Both the position numbers and the translations under genes were made by a program. This document shows, piece by piece, positions 51,597 through 60,459 of a stretch of DNA of 64,000 nucleotides. The DNA is from Hyphomicrobiales bacterium (GTDB lineage: Bacteria > Pseudomonadota > Alphaproteobacteria > Rhizobiales > Rhizobiaceae): positions 186,001 to 250,000 of the forward strand of contig UCMW01000004.1 of the NCBI GenBank assembly GCA_900473745.1. Direction: 5' to 3'. Each line of letters starts with the position of its first letter. The first letter of the stretch is position 1. The notes under the pieces were generated by a model, which saw only the letters and a list, made by a program, of their open reading frames with translations, made no database searches and was not told the DNA's origin.

Positions 51597-53102
51597 CTAC
51601 GCGTCTTTGAATACGTCCTCTCTGCCCCGTCGCATCGAAGGGGAGATTGCGACCACGAGGGCCATCATTCCGACCGCAAGGAGGGTCGCAGAAAGCGGCG
51701 ACTGGACGAAGGTCAGCGGGTTTCCGTCCGAGATGATCAGCGACTGACGCAGCTTCTCCTCCAGCAACCGACCGAGCACGAAGCCCAGGGCGAGAGGCGC
51801 TGGTTCGAAGTCCAGTTTGTAGAGCGCATAGCCGATGAAGCCGAAGAAGGCGGCCATCATCACCTGGGCGGCATCATTGGCGATCGAGTAGAGGCCGATG
51901 CAGCAGAAGCAGACGATGGCGGGGAAGAGCAGGCGATAGGGCACACGCAAGAGCTTCACCCAGAGCCCGATCAGCGGTAGGTTGATGATGACCAGCATCA
52001 GGTTGCCGATCCACATTGACGCGACCAGACCCCAGAAGAGTTCCGGATTGCGCTCGATGACCTGCGGCCCCGGCACGATCCCCTGGATCATCATCGCGCC
52101 GACCATCAGCGCCATGACCGCATTCGGCGGCAGACCGAGGGTGAGGAGTGGAATGAAGGAGGTCTGCGCGCCTGCATTATTGGCACTTTCCGGACCGGCG
52201 ACGGCAGCAGGTGCCCCCTGGCCGAAGTCTTGCGGTCGCTTGGAAAGGCGCTTTTCGACAGCGTAGCTTGCAAATGGGCCAAGGATGGCACCATTGCCGG
52301 GCAATACGCCAAGAACCGAGCCTAGGAACGTGCCGCGCATGATCGGCGCGAGGTTCTCGCGAAGTTCGCGCAGCGTCGGCCAGAGGCGACCGATCTGATT
52401 GCGCACGACATCGCGTGTCTCTGGATCCGCGAGGTTCTTGAAGATCTCACCGAACCCGAAGATGCCCATCGCAAGCACCACGAACTCAATGCCGTCATGC
52501 AGCATTTCGAGATCGAAGGTCATGCGCTCGCGGCCGGTTTCCATGTCGGCCCCGACACAGGAGAGAAGGATGCCGACGACAATCATGGCAATTGCCTTGA
52601 TCAGCGAACCGCGGGCCAGGACGACGGCCAAGACCAGACCCATGATCATTAGCGAGAAATATTCCGCCGGTCCGAAGAGCAGACCCATGCGGGTCATCGG
52701 TACGCCGAGTGCTGCAATGACGATGGTGGCAACGGTGCCAGCGATGAAGGAGCCGATCGCGGCCAGGCCGAGTGCGAGGCCAGCCTGGCCCTTCTGCGCC
52801 ATCTTGTGGCCGTCGATGGCGGTGACGACCGCCGTCGCTTCGCCGGGAATGTTGACCAGAATGGCGGTCGTGGAGCCGCCATACTGGGCGCCGTAATAGA
52901 TGCCGGCAAGCATGATGAGCGAGCCGGTCGGATCGAGCGAGAGTGTCACCGGCAGCAGGATCGCGATCGTTGCGACCGGGCCGACGCCCGGCAGGACGCC
53001 GACCAGCGTGCCGATCAGGCAGCCGATGAAGCAGAGCGCGACATTGTTGAGTGTCAGTGCCACGGAGAGGCCGAGGCCGAGATTGGTGAAGACTTCGAAC
53101 AT
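51597..53102 (-). CDS. tctA: Tripartite tricarboxylate transporter, large membrane subunit TctA
   Basis: A 501-residue protein with about 12 membrane helices. The family signature GTLVGVLPGVGPVATIAILLP near the N-terminus and its internal repeat GSVLGVLPGNGAILGPFASY show the duplicated TctA fold. It uses an ion gradient to import a tricarboxylate-like solute delivered by TctC. It is the last gene of prpF-tctC-tctB-tctA, one base after tctB, and ends just before a strong terminator. Confidence 0.95.
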   Translation of the reverse strand: MFEVFTNLGLGLSVALTLNNVALCFIGCLIGTLVGVLPGVGPVATIAILLPVTLSLDPTGSLIMLAGIYYGAQYGGSTTAILVNIPGEATAVVTAIDGHKMAQKGQAGLALGLAAIGSFIAGTVATIVIAALGVPMTRMGLLFGPAEYFSLMIMGLVLAVVLARGSLIKAIAMIVVGILLSCVGADMETGRERMTFDLEMLHDGIEFVVLAMGIFGFGEIFKNLADPETRDVVRNQIGRLWPTLRELRENLAPIMRGTFLGSVLGVLPGNGAILGPFASYAVEKRLSKRPQDFGQGAPAAVAGPESANNAGAQTSFIPLLTLGLPPNAVMALMVGAMMIQGIVPGPQVIERNPELFWGLVASMWIGNLMLVIINLPLIGLWVKLLRVPYRLLFPAIVCFCCIGLYSIANDAAQVMMAAFFGFIGYALYKLDFEPAPLALGFVLGRLLEEKLRQSLIISDGNPLTFVQSPLSATLLAVGMMALVVAISPSMRRGREDVFKDA

Positions 53103-53103
53103 C

Positions 53104-53625
53104 TCAGTATCCTAGCAGCCAGGGCGCAACGGGTACTGAAAGCCCGAGCGCATAGCGGAACAGCCCGATACAAAATGCGGTCAGCACGACCGCGAAGACG
53201 AGCAGTTCGGGAAGGCGGGAATCGCGTGCGGCCAGGCCGGATGCGACGATCGCCAGCGGGCAGGCCACCGCCATCCCGAGATTCGGGATGGCGAGCGGGC
53301 CGAGGTGGTAGCCACGGATCGTGACGGCGAACAGGATGACACCGAGGACGACAGGAATGGTCTCACGGATCGCCCAATGGCCTGTCGAAGGACCGGGATC
53401 CTTGAGGCTGAGGACGATCTGGAGAATGCCAAGTCCTATAATGATGAGCGAGAGGATGCGGGGCATGAGCCCCGATCCGACGCCGTCGCTGGTCATGAAG
53501 GGGAGGTCTGCACCACCCCAGAGACCGAGCCCGCCCAGAGCCAGAAGAGTGAGGCCGGCAATCCTCTCCCGTCCCTGCCAGCCGTTTGCGGCTGGCGGTT
53601 CCGAATTGATCGTGCTGTCGTGCAT
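53104..53625 (-). CDS. tctB: Tripartite tricarboxylate transporter, small membrane subunit TctB
   Basis: A 173-residue protein with four membrane helices after a short polar start. It has the TctB pattern of a first helix (AGLTLLALGGLGLWGGADLPF), a loop with SGLMPRILSLIIIGLGI and a long hydrophobic C-terminus. ATG 53625 is chosen; the frame upstream overlaps tctC. It lies one base from each neighbour, so the three tct genes are strictly cotranscribed. Confidence 0.9.
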   Translation of the reverse strand: MHDSTINSEPPAANGWQGRERIAGLTLLALGGLGLWGGADLPFMTSDGVGSGLMPRILSLIIIGLGILQIVLSLKDPGPSTGHWAIRETIPVVLGVILFAVTIRGYHLGPLAIPNLGMAVACPLAIVASGLAARDSRLPELLVFAVVLTAFCIGLFRYALGLSVPVAPWLLGY

Positions 53626-53626
53626 G

Positions 53627-54607
53627 TCATTCGACCTTGATGTCGGCGGCCTTGACGACCTCACCCCACCGGGCGCGTTCTTCGGCCATGAAGTCGGCAA
53701 AAGCCTGAGCACCCATGGCGGAGGCCACGGCGCCGTCATTCTTCAGCTTGTCGAGAACTTCGGTATCGCCCAGTGTCTCTGCGGTTGCCGTCTCGAGCTT
53801 CGCCTTGACTTCCGGCGGCATTCCCTTGGGGCCGACCAGACCGTACCAAGCCGAAGCGGTATAGCCGGTAAGCCCCGCTTCGATGGCCGTCGGAACGTCC
53901 GGAAGGGTTTCAAAACGCTTGTCGCCGGTGACAGCCAAAGCCTTGAGCGTGCCGCTTTCGATAAGGCCGATGGCGGACGGAATGGTCGTGACCATGAAGT
54001 CGATGTGGCCGCCAACGAGGTCGTTCACCGCCGGGCCAGCGCCCTTGTAGGGAACGTGCTTGACCTTGATACCGGCAGTCTGGCCGAGCAGCAGCGCCCC
54101 GAGGTGGCTGGCGGAAGCATTACCAGCAGAGCCGTAGACCAGTTCCTTGGTCTTCGCCGCCTCGATCAGCTCGCCGAGCGAATTGACCTGGAGACGCGGA
54201 CCCACCACCACAACCAGCGAGGCATCGGCGATCATGGCGATCGGGTCGAGCGCTTCGGCCGGATCGGCCTTCAGATTGAAGATGTGGGGATTAACCACCA
54301 TCGGCCCCTGGTTGCCGATGAGAAGCGTGTAGCCGTCCGGGTCTGCCGATGCAGCCACTTCCGTTCCGATGTTCGCGGCCGCGCCTGGGCGGTTTTCGAC
54401 GATCACGCGGCCATCGAGCGCCTTTTCCAGACGAGCGGCAAAGACGCGTGCGATGGCGTCAGTGCCACCACCGGCGGCGTAGGACACGACGAGCGTGATA
54501 GGTTTGGACGGATAGGTATCCTGGGCAAGGCCGGAGCCTGCGACGGAAAAGGCGATTGCCGTGCTGCAAAGAGAAAGCACGAGGCGGCGGGTCATTGTCG
54601 TGGGCAT
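53627..54607 (-). CDS. tctC: Tripartite tricarboxylate transporter binding protein (TctC/Bug family)
   Basis: A 326-residue periplasmic binding protein. A signal peptide (to about residue 28, SGLA-QD) precedes the Bug fold: YPSKPITLVVSYAAGGGTDAIAR, VENRPGAAANIGTE and YGLVGPKGMPPEV. It captures a carboxylate ligand for TctAB. AGGAG lies seven bases before ATG 54607. It follows prpF by 31 bases; the isomerase suggests the ligand is an unsaturated or keto tricarboxylate. Confidence 0.93.
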   Translation of the reverse strand: MPTTMTRRLVLSLCSTAIAFSVAGSGLAQDTYPSKPITLVVSYAAGGGTDAIARVFAARLEKALDGRVIVENRPGAAANIGTEVAASADPDGYTLLIGNQGPMVVNPHIFNLKADPAEALDPIAMIADASLVVVVGPRLQVNSLGELIEAAKTKELVYGSAGNASASHLGALLLGQTAGIKVKHVPYKGAGPAVNDLVGGHIDFMVTTIPSAIGLIESGTLKALAVTGDKRFETLPDVPTAIEAGLTGYTASAWYGLVGPKGMPPEVKAKLETATAETLGDTEVLDKLKNDGAVASAMGAQAFADFMAEERARWGEVVKAADIKVE

Positions 54608-54638
54608 TTCTGATCTCCTCCCGAGTCAAGTATGGCAT

Positions 54639-55742
54639 TCACTTCGAAGCGATGCGATAGTCTGTCACCATCGGATCGCGTTTGCGGACAAGTGCCGCGC
54701 CTTCAAACAGCCGTCGGCTGGTTCTCATCACCGAAACCGTCGGACTGTTGTCTCCCTGAGCCTTCTCAATGCGCACGCGCAGAAGGCCTGTCGGATGCTC
54801 CCAAGCCAGCGAAACCGGCAAGGTCATGTTTGGAAAGTGCTCCCCCACGAGGCTCGTGGGGATCGTGGCGGCAAGCCCGAGGCTGACCGCGCCGGTGGTG
54901 GCAAGCGCCGTGTGGCAGCTCGCGGGCGTGAAGTACCGGACGGCCAGATCGCCGTGACCCAGCGGCGCTCCGATCAGGAGCGGTTTCGGCAGCACCGACT
55001 GGCTGACGTCGCCCAGCCCCATCATCCGACCTGCCTCGCGTCTCACGCTTTCGAGCCGTGTCATGAAAGCGCTGTCGCTATCCAATGAAGCGGCCGGTTC
55101 AGACCCGGTAAAGCCGAAGTCGGAGGCGCGAAGGACCACCAGCGGCGTTGCCCCGTCAACAAGCGTTGCATCGAAGTCGAGCACACGATCGATTGCGTTT
55201 CCAGTCGGCAGCAACTTACCCGTCTTGGCGCCGATGGCGTTGCGGAAGGCAAGGTAGACAGGCGCCGCAGTCCCAGGAACACCGTCGATCTGCGCCTCTC
55301 CCTGATAGACCATCTGGCCCTCGGGAGTGCGCACCCGCGCCTCGATGATCTTGCCGGTGTTGACATTGTGGACCCGGATGAGTGTTTCGCCGACTTCAGC
55401 CGCAATCAGCCCGGCCTCGATGGCAAAGGGGCCGACGGCTGAAAGCATGTTGCCGCAATTGGGGGCCGTATCGACGGACTTCTCCAGAACTTTCACCTGA
55501 GCGAAGAGATAGTCGACGTCTGCTTCCGGGTGAGACGACGGTCCAACGATCGCCACCTTGCTGCTCAGCGGATTGCCACCGCCGATACCATCGATCTGCA
55601 ACGGGTGACCGGATCCCATGATCTCCAAGAGCAGACGATCACGTTCTACCGGATCCACAGGAAGGTCGCGGGACAGGAAAAACGGTCCCTTCGACGTTCC
55701 ACCGCGCATCATGACGCAGGGTATCCTGATCAGGTCGTCCAT
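54639..55742 (-). CDS. PrpF/GalD-like isomerase (4-oxalomesaconate tautomerase type)
   Basis: A 367-residue protein with the two-domain diaminopimelate-epimerase-like fold. Typical PrpF features are the start IPCVMMRGGTSKG, with the likely active-site region there, GIGGGNPLSSKVAIV and NCGNMLSAVGPFA. Family members isomerise double bonds in tricarboxylates such as 4-oxalomesaconate or methylaconitate. It heads the prpF-tctCBA operon, so it probably prepares the imported acid for catabolism. It is divergent from a LysR gene. Confidence 0.87.
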   Translation of the reverse strand: MDDLIRIPCVMMRGGTSKGPFFLSRDLPVDPVERDRLLLEIMGSGHPLQIDGIGGGNPLSSKVAIVGPSSHPEADVDYLFAQVKVLEKSVDTAPNCGNMLSAVGPFAIEAGLIAAEVGETLIRVHNVNTGKIIEARVRTPEGQMVYQGEAQIDGVPGTAAPVYLAFRNAIGAKTGKLLPTGNAIDRVLDFDATLVDGATPLVVLRASDFGFTGSEPAASLDSDSAFMTRLESVRREAGRMMGLGDVSQSVLPKPLLIGAPLGHGDLAVRYFTPASCHTALATTGAVSLGLAATIPTSLVGEHFPNMTLPVSLAWEHPTGLLRVRIEKAQGDNSPTVSVMRTSRRLFEGAALVRKRDPMVTDYRIASK

Positions 55743-55831
55743 TCGGTATCATCCTCCAAGCCGGTCTCTGCCGGCTGCGAGAGGAGAGTTCTCACGTCGG
55801 AAATCAGTTGTGAAATGCAAAGAATTGCGCG

Positions 55832-55854
55832 ATTATTTCGATATGCGGAATAAT
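55832..55854. promoter_or_regulatory. Imperfect inverted repeat at the LysR start
   Basis: ATTATTTC (55832-55839) and GGAATAAT (55847-55854) form an inverted repeat, with one mismatch, that spans the LysR start codon at 55843. It lies in the A+T-rich divergent promoter region with prpF and could be a LysR autoregulatory site. Confidence 0.35.
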
Positions 55855-56742
55855 TTCGAATTTCTCGACCTGAAGGCATTTCTTGCCGTCCTCGATCTGG
55901 GCTCGTTTAATGAAGCAGCCCGGCAATTGAATCTTTCACAACCTGCGCTTTCAAGGCGTATCAAAGGATTGGAAGCGGCGGTCGGTGCACAGCTCATCGA
56001 AAGAACCACGCGACATGTTGCGCCGACCCAGGTTGGACGAGAGCTTCTGCCGCTTGTTCGGCGTCTTGTAGATGAATTCGAGGATTCCATCCTGTCGATC
56101 AGCGATCTGGGCGGGCGCCACCGCGCGCAGGTGACGATCGCTTCGGTCCCGACGGCTGCCTTCTATTTTCTTCCCAGGGTTGTGCAGTCGTTCAACGAAA
56201 AATTCCCGGGCATTCGATTTCGGATTCTCGATTTGTCGGCAAACGAAGGTCTGGACGCTGTGGCGAACGGTGAGGTCGAATTCGGCATCAACATCACGGG
56301 TGCTGCGCGCGCCGACCTGAACTTTACCCCCTTGATCGAGGATCCTTTCGTGCTTGCCTGCCGGCGTGACCATCCGCTCGCCACCGCAAAGTCGCTGGTC
56401 TGGGCAGATCTCGCCGGTCATCCGCTGATCGGCGTGAGCAAGACCAGCGGCAACCGCGCAGTTCTCGATCGAGCTTTGACGACGGCGCAGGTGCAGCTCA
56501 ACTGGTTCTATGAGGTCAACCATTTGTCGACCTCTCTTGGTCTGGTGGAGGCGGGTCTTGGGATCTCCGTCATGCCGAAGCTCGCCACGCCGCAGGTGGA
56601 GCATCCCGTGATTGCGACGGTGCCGCTGACCGGACCCCCGGTGAGCCGTACAATCGGCCTCGTCGAGCGCCGGGGCGGGCGCCTGTCGCCGGCTGCGATC
56701 CGCTTCAGGGAGATGCTGATCCAGGAATGGACGGACTGTTGA
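55843..56742 (+). CDS. LysR-family transcriptional regulator
   Basis: A 299-residue LysR protein. The helix-turn-helix (about 5-65) reads LDLKAFLAVLDLGSFNEAARQLNLSQPALSRRI; the effector domain follows. ATG 55843 gives the normal family N-terminus; an in-frame GTG at 55810 would add 11 residues and there is no clear ribosome site for either. It is divergent from prpF-tctCBA with 100 bases between, which makes it the probable activator of that operon, with the acid or its tautomer as effector. Confidence 0.9.
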   Translation: MRNNFEFLDLKAFLAVLDLGSFNEAARQLNLSQPALSRRIKGLEAAVGAQLIERTTRHVAPTQVGRELLPLVRRLVDEFEDSILSISDLGGRHRAQVTIASVPTAAFYFLPRVVQSFNEKFPGIRFRILDLSANEGLDAVANGEVEFGINITGAARADLNFTPLIEDPFVLACRRDHPLATAKSLVWADLAGHPLIGVSKTSGNRAVLDRALTTAQVQLNWFYEVNHLSTSLGLVEAGLGISVMPKLATPQVEHPVIATVPLTGPPVSRTIGLVERRGGRLSPAAIRFREMLIQEWTDC

Positions 56743-57046
56743 AGCGCGGTCAAGGGGGCGGTGATCACCTGACTTGAGGGCAGTTTCCCAAAGGATGAAG
56801 ATGTTTCCGCTCGGGAGCGCCGGGCACTGGGTGAGGCGAGCACCTACCTACCCAGCATCGCGCCCTCTTTGTCGACGTTCCACAGGTGCTCGCTTATCGC
56901 AGAAGCGGAACCTGCGCTTCTTATGACCTCGTGGTGGCAAAACGCCTCATCGATATTGCTCCAGTCCTGCGGAAGGGCCTGTTTGCTACCGCAAGTCACG
57001 GCGCAGTAACCCACATCGAGCGCCTCGATCGACTTGGCTTCCCCAC
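56743..57046. other. 304-bp region downstream of the polyol operon
   Basis: A leftward ORF of 68 codons (57050-56844) starts at GTG overlapping the stop of the ribitol-dehydrogenase-like gene (GTGA), but the product matches no family I know and no gene is called with confidence. The rest shows no hairpin terminator. It could hold a decayed last gene of the operon. Confidence 0.35.
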
Positions 57047-57775
57047 TCACACGTCGAAATTGGTCGGCAAGACAATCATGTCCCGGATGGTGACGTTGCG
57101 CGGCCGAGTCAACATGAAGATTATCGCTTCGGAGACTTCAGTGGGCTCGATCAGGCTCCCGTTGGCCTTGGCTTTTTCGAGGTTCTCCGCGGGCCAATCG
57201 GCAAGCAGAGCGGAGACCACCGGGCCGGGCGAGACCTGGCTCACTCTGATCCCGTGGTTCTTCAACTGTCGGCGCATGATCTGGACGAAACTGGTGATTG
57301 CCCACTTGGAACTCGAATAGACCGGCTCCCATTGGATCGGCGCATGGCCGGCGACAGAGCATGTGACCAAGATGTCCCCGGTTCCCCGCTCGATCATATG
57401 CGGAGCGACGTCGTGCACATTCTTCATGACCGCGTTCACATTGAGATTCAGCATCCGATCGATTGCGGCCCCATCAGTATCGAGGAGATCTCCGCCAATG
57501 TAGGAACCCGCGTTGCAATGCAAGATATCAAGGTGATCCACCTTTGCCAGGATTTCCGGCACCATGGCTGCACAACTTGCTGCGTCCAGAAGGTCGGTAA
57601 CCTGTATGACGACAGCGTCACCGAACTCGGCAGCGTAGGTTTCTAGCGCCTGTCTGTTGTAGTCGACCATTACGACCTTGGCGCCGGCATCGATCAGGGC
57701 GCGGGTCGTCGCAAGCCCAATACCGGAAGCGGCACCCGTCACTGCTGCGATCTTTCCTTCGAGTGGTTTTGTCAT
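57047..57775 (-). CDS. SDR oxidoreductase, ribitol 2-dehydrogenase-like
   Basis: A 242-residue SDR. It has TGAASGIG (about 14-21), an Asp ending the second strand (VVMVDYNR), which favours NAD+, CNAGSYIGG and the catalytic YSSSKWAITSF. The stretch ILVTCSVAGHAPI and overall pattern match ribitol 2-dehydrogenases. It would oxidise a pentitol to the ketose. ATG 57775 is chosen over a longer in-frame start. It is the last recognised gene of the leftward polyol operon, 22 bases after another SDR. Confidence 0.83.
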   Translation of the reverse strand: MTKPLEGKIAAVTGAASGIGLATTRALIDAGAKVVMVDYNRQALETYAAEFGDAVVIQVTDLLDAASCAAMVPEILAKVDHLDILHCNAGSYIGGDLLDTDGAAIDRMLNLNVNAVMKNVHDVAPHMIERGTGDILVTCSVAGHAPIQWEPVYSSSKWAITSFVQIMRRQLKNHGIRVSQVSPGPVVSALLADWPAENLEKAKANGSLIEPTEVSEAIIFMLTRPRNVTIRDMIVLPTNFDV

Positions 57776-57797
57776 CTTCTTTTCTCGCTTTTGGTTT

Positions 57798-58526
57798 TCA
57801 GACAGCAAGGAAGCCGCCATCGACGGGCAGGACGGCGCCACTGATCATGGCCGCGTCCTCTGAAATCAGCATCGCGATCGAGCGCGCGACATCATCGACC
57901 TCTGCAAAACGCTCCATCGGGTGGCGAACCATCATCGGGTCACGTTTGGAGGGCTCGGACCATGCTTTCGCGGCAAGTTCCGTCATGGTCACCGTCGGCG
58001 CCACTGCATTGACGCGGATGCCGTGCGCGCCGAGTTCCTTGGCCATAACGCGGGTTGCGCCTTCCAGTCCGGCCTTCGAAGCCGCATAGGCCACGTGATC
58101 CACGAAACCACGATGTCCGGCGATTGATGTCACGTTTACGATCGTACCGCCTCCGCCGTTGGCAATGCGGGCGCGGGAAAATTCCTGCGCGCAAATCAAT
58201 GCGGCACGCAGATTGATGCCGAGGACCTGCTCATAGCCCTCTTCAGTCATGCCGAGGACGCTCTCGAGTACGTTCGTTCCTGCGCAATTGATCAGAGCGT
58301 CTGCAAGCCCGGCCTTTTTCATGGCGTCGCGTGCTGCGGCATTGTCGGCGAGATCGACCGAGATGACGGTCGCGCCGAATTCCTGCGCCAAATGATCAAG
58401 ATCGGCCTGCGAGCGCGAAAGGGCTATGATGTGTGCGCCACGATGCGTGAACAATTCGACGCAGGCCCGGCCTATACCCTTTCCGGCACCCGTAATGATG
58501 ATCGTTTTCCCGGTAAAGTCTGACAT
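57798..58526 (-). CDS. SDR oxidoreductase (carbonyl/xylulose reductase-like)
   Basis: A 242-residue SDR with TGAGKGIG (about 12-19), NCAGTN (about 82), the Ser of VTSIAGH and YAASKAGLEGATR. The short spacer between the second strand and NCAG (about 244 residues overall) is like dicarbonyl/L-xylulose reductases and D-threitol-type dehydrogenases. It lies in the polyol ABC operon and probably interconverts a sugar alcohol and a ketose. Substrate unproven. Confidence 0.83.
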   Translation of the reverse strand: MSDFTGKTIIITGAGKGIGRACVELFTHRGAHIIALSRSQADLDHLAQEFGATVISVDLADNAAARDAMKKAGLADALINCAGTNVLESVLGMTEEGYEQVLGINLRAALICAQEFSRARIANGGGGTIVNVTSIAGHRGFVDHVAYAASKAGLEGATRVMAKELGAHGIRVNAVAPTVTMTELAAKAWSEPSKRDPMMVRHPMERFAEVDDVARSIAMLISEDAAMISGAVLPVDGGFLAV

Positions 58527-58550
58527 GGTGATCCCTCCGGCGCCCCATGC

Positions 58551-59621
58551 TCAGGGCGAGATTCTTTGCTCGGTCTGTTTGTCGAACACGTGTGCTGCGG
58601 CAGGATCGACCTTGAGCCTGATGCCGTCGCCCGGCTTCAGCGCGAGGCGCTCTCGAAACGCGCACAACACGCGCTGGCCCGCCACTTGCGCCGCCAAGAG
58701 AATTTCGGCCCCCGTCGGCTCGATCAATTCGACAGTCGCCGCTACACCCATTTCGTCCTGAGAGAGCATCCACTGGTCAGGGCGAACCCCGTATATCACC
58801 TCTTGGCCGTTGCTTGCCCGCGTGCCCTGTGGGAGGGGAAGGAGCGACCCGTCAGCAAGCCGCACTGAGTTTAGGGGAAGATCGATCCTGGCCGGCAGCA
58901 TGTTCATCGCCGGCGATCCGATGAAACCTGCGACGAAGGTATTCGCTGGTCTGTCGTAAAGCTCCAGCGGCGCGCCGATCTGCTCCACCTTGCCGTCGCG
59001 CAGGACCACAATGCGGTCCGCCATCGTCATGGCTTCGATCTGGTCGTGCGTGACATAGACGGAGGTGGCGCCGAGGCGCTGGTGAAGAGCCTTGATCTCT
59101 GAGCGCATATCCACGCGCAACGCAGCGTCGAGGTTGGACAAGGGCTCGTCGAAAAAGAACGCCTTCGGGTTGCGAACCATCGCGCGTCCCATGGCGACAC
59201 GCTGTCGCTGACCACCGGAGAGCGCTTTCGGATATCGATCCAGATAGGGCGTAAGTCGCAGCATCTCGGCGGCCTTGTCGACCTTGGCATTGCGATCGGC
59301 AAGATTGTCTCCGCGCAACTTCAAAGCGAAAGCCATGTTTTCCCGGACGGTCATGTGCGGATAGAGGGCGTAGTTCTGGAATACCATCGCCACGTCACGG
59401 TCCTTTGCCGCGATGTTATCGACGCGATGTCCACCAAGCTTGATCGTGCCGCCGGTGATCTCCTCGAGGCCGGCAAGCGTACGCAGCAGCGTGGATTTGC
59501 CACAACCGGAAGGGCCGACCAGCACCACGAATTCGCCGTCTGCTATGTCGAACGAGATGTTGCGCAATGCGTGATAGGAGCCGTAATACTTGTCGACCTG
59601 GTCGAGCTCGATCGTCGCCAT
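58551..59621 (-). CDS. Sugar/polyol ABC transporter ATP-binding protein (MalK/UgpC type)
   Basis: A 356-residue ATPase. Walker A GPSGCGKST (about 37-45), Q-loop MVFQNYALYPHMTV, signature LSGGQRQRVAMGRA, Walker B FFFDEPLSNLDA and H-loop YVTHDQIEAM are all intact. The C-terminal 120 residues form the MalK-type OB (TOBE) domain. It powers the permeases encoded upstream in this leftward operon. Its place between two SDR genes shows that transport and oxidation are made together. Confidence 0.94.
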   Translation of the reverse strand: MATIELDQVDKYYGSYHALRNISFDIADGEFVVLVGPSGCGKSTLLRTLAGLEEITGGTIKLGGHRVDNIAAKDRDVAMVFQNYALYPHMTVRENMAFALKLRGDNLADRNAKVDKAAEMLRLTPYLDRYPKALSGGQRQRVAMGRAMVRNPKAFFFDEPLSNLDAALRVDMRSEIKALHQRLGATSVYVTHDQIEAMTMADRIVVLRDGKVEQIGAPLELYDRPANTFVAGFIGSPAMNMLPARIDLPLNSVRLADGSLLPLPQGTRASNGQEVIYGVRPDQWMLSQDEMGVAATVELIEPTGAEILLAAQVAGQRVLCAFRERLALKPGDGIRLKVDPAAAHVFDKQTEQRISP

Positions 59622-59687
59622 ATCTCAATCCTCAGTCAGTTGTGGCGGCAAGGCCGCAGATCATTCGGGACGGGTGCAAGGGCAGCC

Positions 59688-60458
59688 TCACCATGAGGTG
59701 TACCCAGCATCCGCAACGACAATGCTGCCAGTCATCAGGCTGGCGGCATCGGAAGCCAGGAACAGGGCGACAGAGGCAACTTCCTCGACTTCGCCCATGC
59801 GTTTCATCGGCGTCATGTACATCCAGTCCTTGTCCCACCCGGTCCCCTCGATGGCGGCCTTCGTCATGTCGGTCGCGATGTAGGTTGGCGCGATGGCGTT
59901 GACGCGGACCCCCCGCTCGGCCCATTCGGCTGCAAGCGACTTCGTCAGCATGTGAACGGCCGCCTTCGAGGCGTTGTAGCCGGCTTGCGGCTGAGGCCGG
60001 TTGGCGATGATGCCGGACATCGAACCGATGTTGACGATGGAGCCCTTGCCTGCCTTCAGCATCAGGTTTCCAAAGGCGCGATTGCTCCAGAACACGCCGT
60101 TGAGGTTTACGTTTGCGACCCTCAGCCAGTCTGCATCGGTCATATCCTCCGCCGGGCAGTGCGCAGCGATGCCGGCATTGGCGACCAGAATGTCCACGCG
60201 ACCAAGCTTGGAAGCGATTGCCGTTGCGGCACGGTCGGTTTCGCTTGAATCGGTCACGTCGAGACGCACGAACTCGGCTTTTCGCCCCATCTCGGCAAGC
60301 TTCGAGACCGCAGACCGACCGAGTTCTTCGTCAAGATCAGTCAGAACGACATGCGCACCGGCTTCAGACAGCGCATCAGCACAGGCGTAACCGATGTTTC
60401 GCCCCGCACCGGTGACGACCGCGACCCTTCCGGTCAGATTCAACTTCCGCAGGTACAT
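59688..60458 (-). CDS. SDR oxidoreductase
   Basis: A 256-residue classic SDR with TGAGRNIGYA (about 17-26), an Asp ending the second strand (VLTDLDEE, NAD preference), ANAGIAAH, NIGSMSGI and YNASKAAVHML. The tail AGYTSW is typical of many polyol and gluconate-type dehydrogenases. It sits between the zinc dehydrogenase and ATPase genes in the operon. Which step it catalyses is open. Confidence 0.85.
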   Translation of the reverse strand: MYLRKLNLTGRVAVVTGAGRNIGYACADALSEAGAHVVLTDLDEELGRSAVSKLAEMGRKAEFVRLDVTDSSETDRAATAIASKLGRVDILVANAGIAAHCPAEDMTDADWLRVANVNLNGVFWSNRAFGNLMLKAGKGSIVNIGSMSGIIANRPQPQAGYNASKAAVHMLTKSLAAEWAERGVRVNAIAPTYIATDMTKAAIEGTGWDKDWMYMTPMKRMGEVEEVASVALFLASDAASLMTGSIVVADAGYTSW

Positions 60459-60459
60459 G

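Noticed and set aside
51395..51610. 71-codon rightward ORF between the receiver gene and tctA
   Set aside because: It runs through the strong bidirectional terminator and into tctA. There is no ribosome site or similarity.
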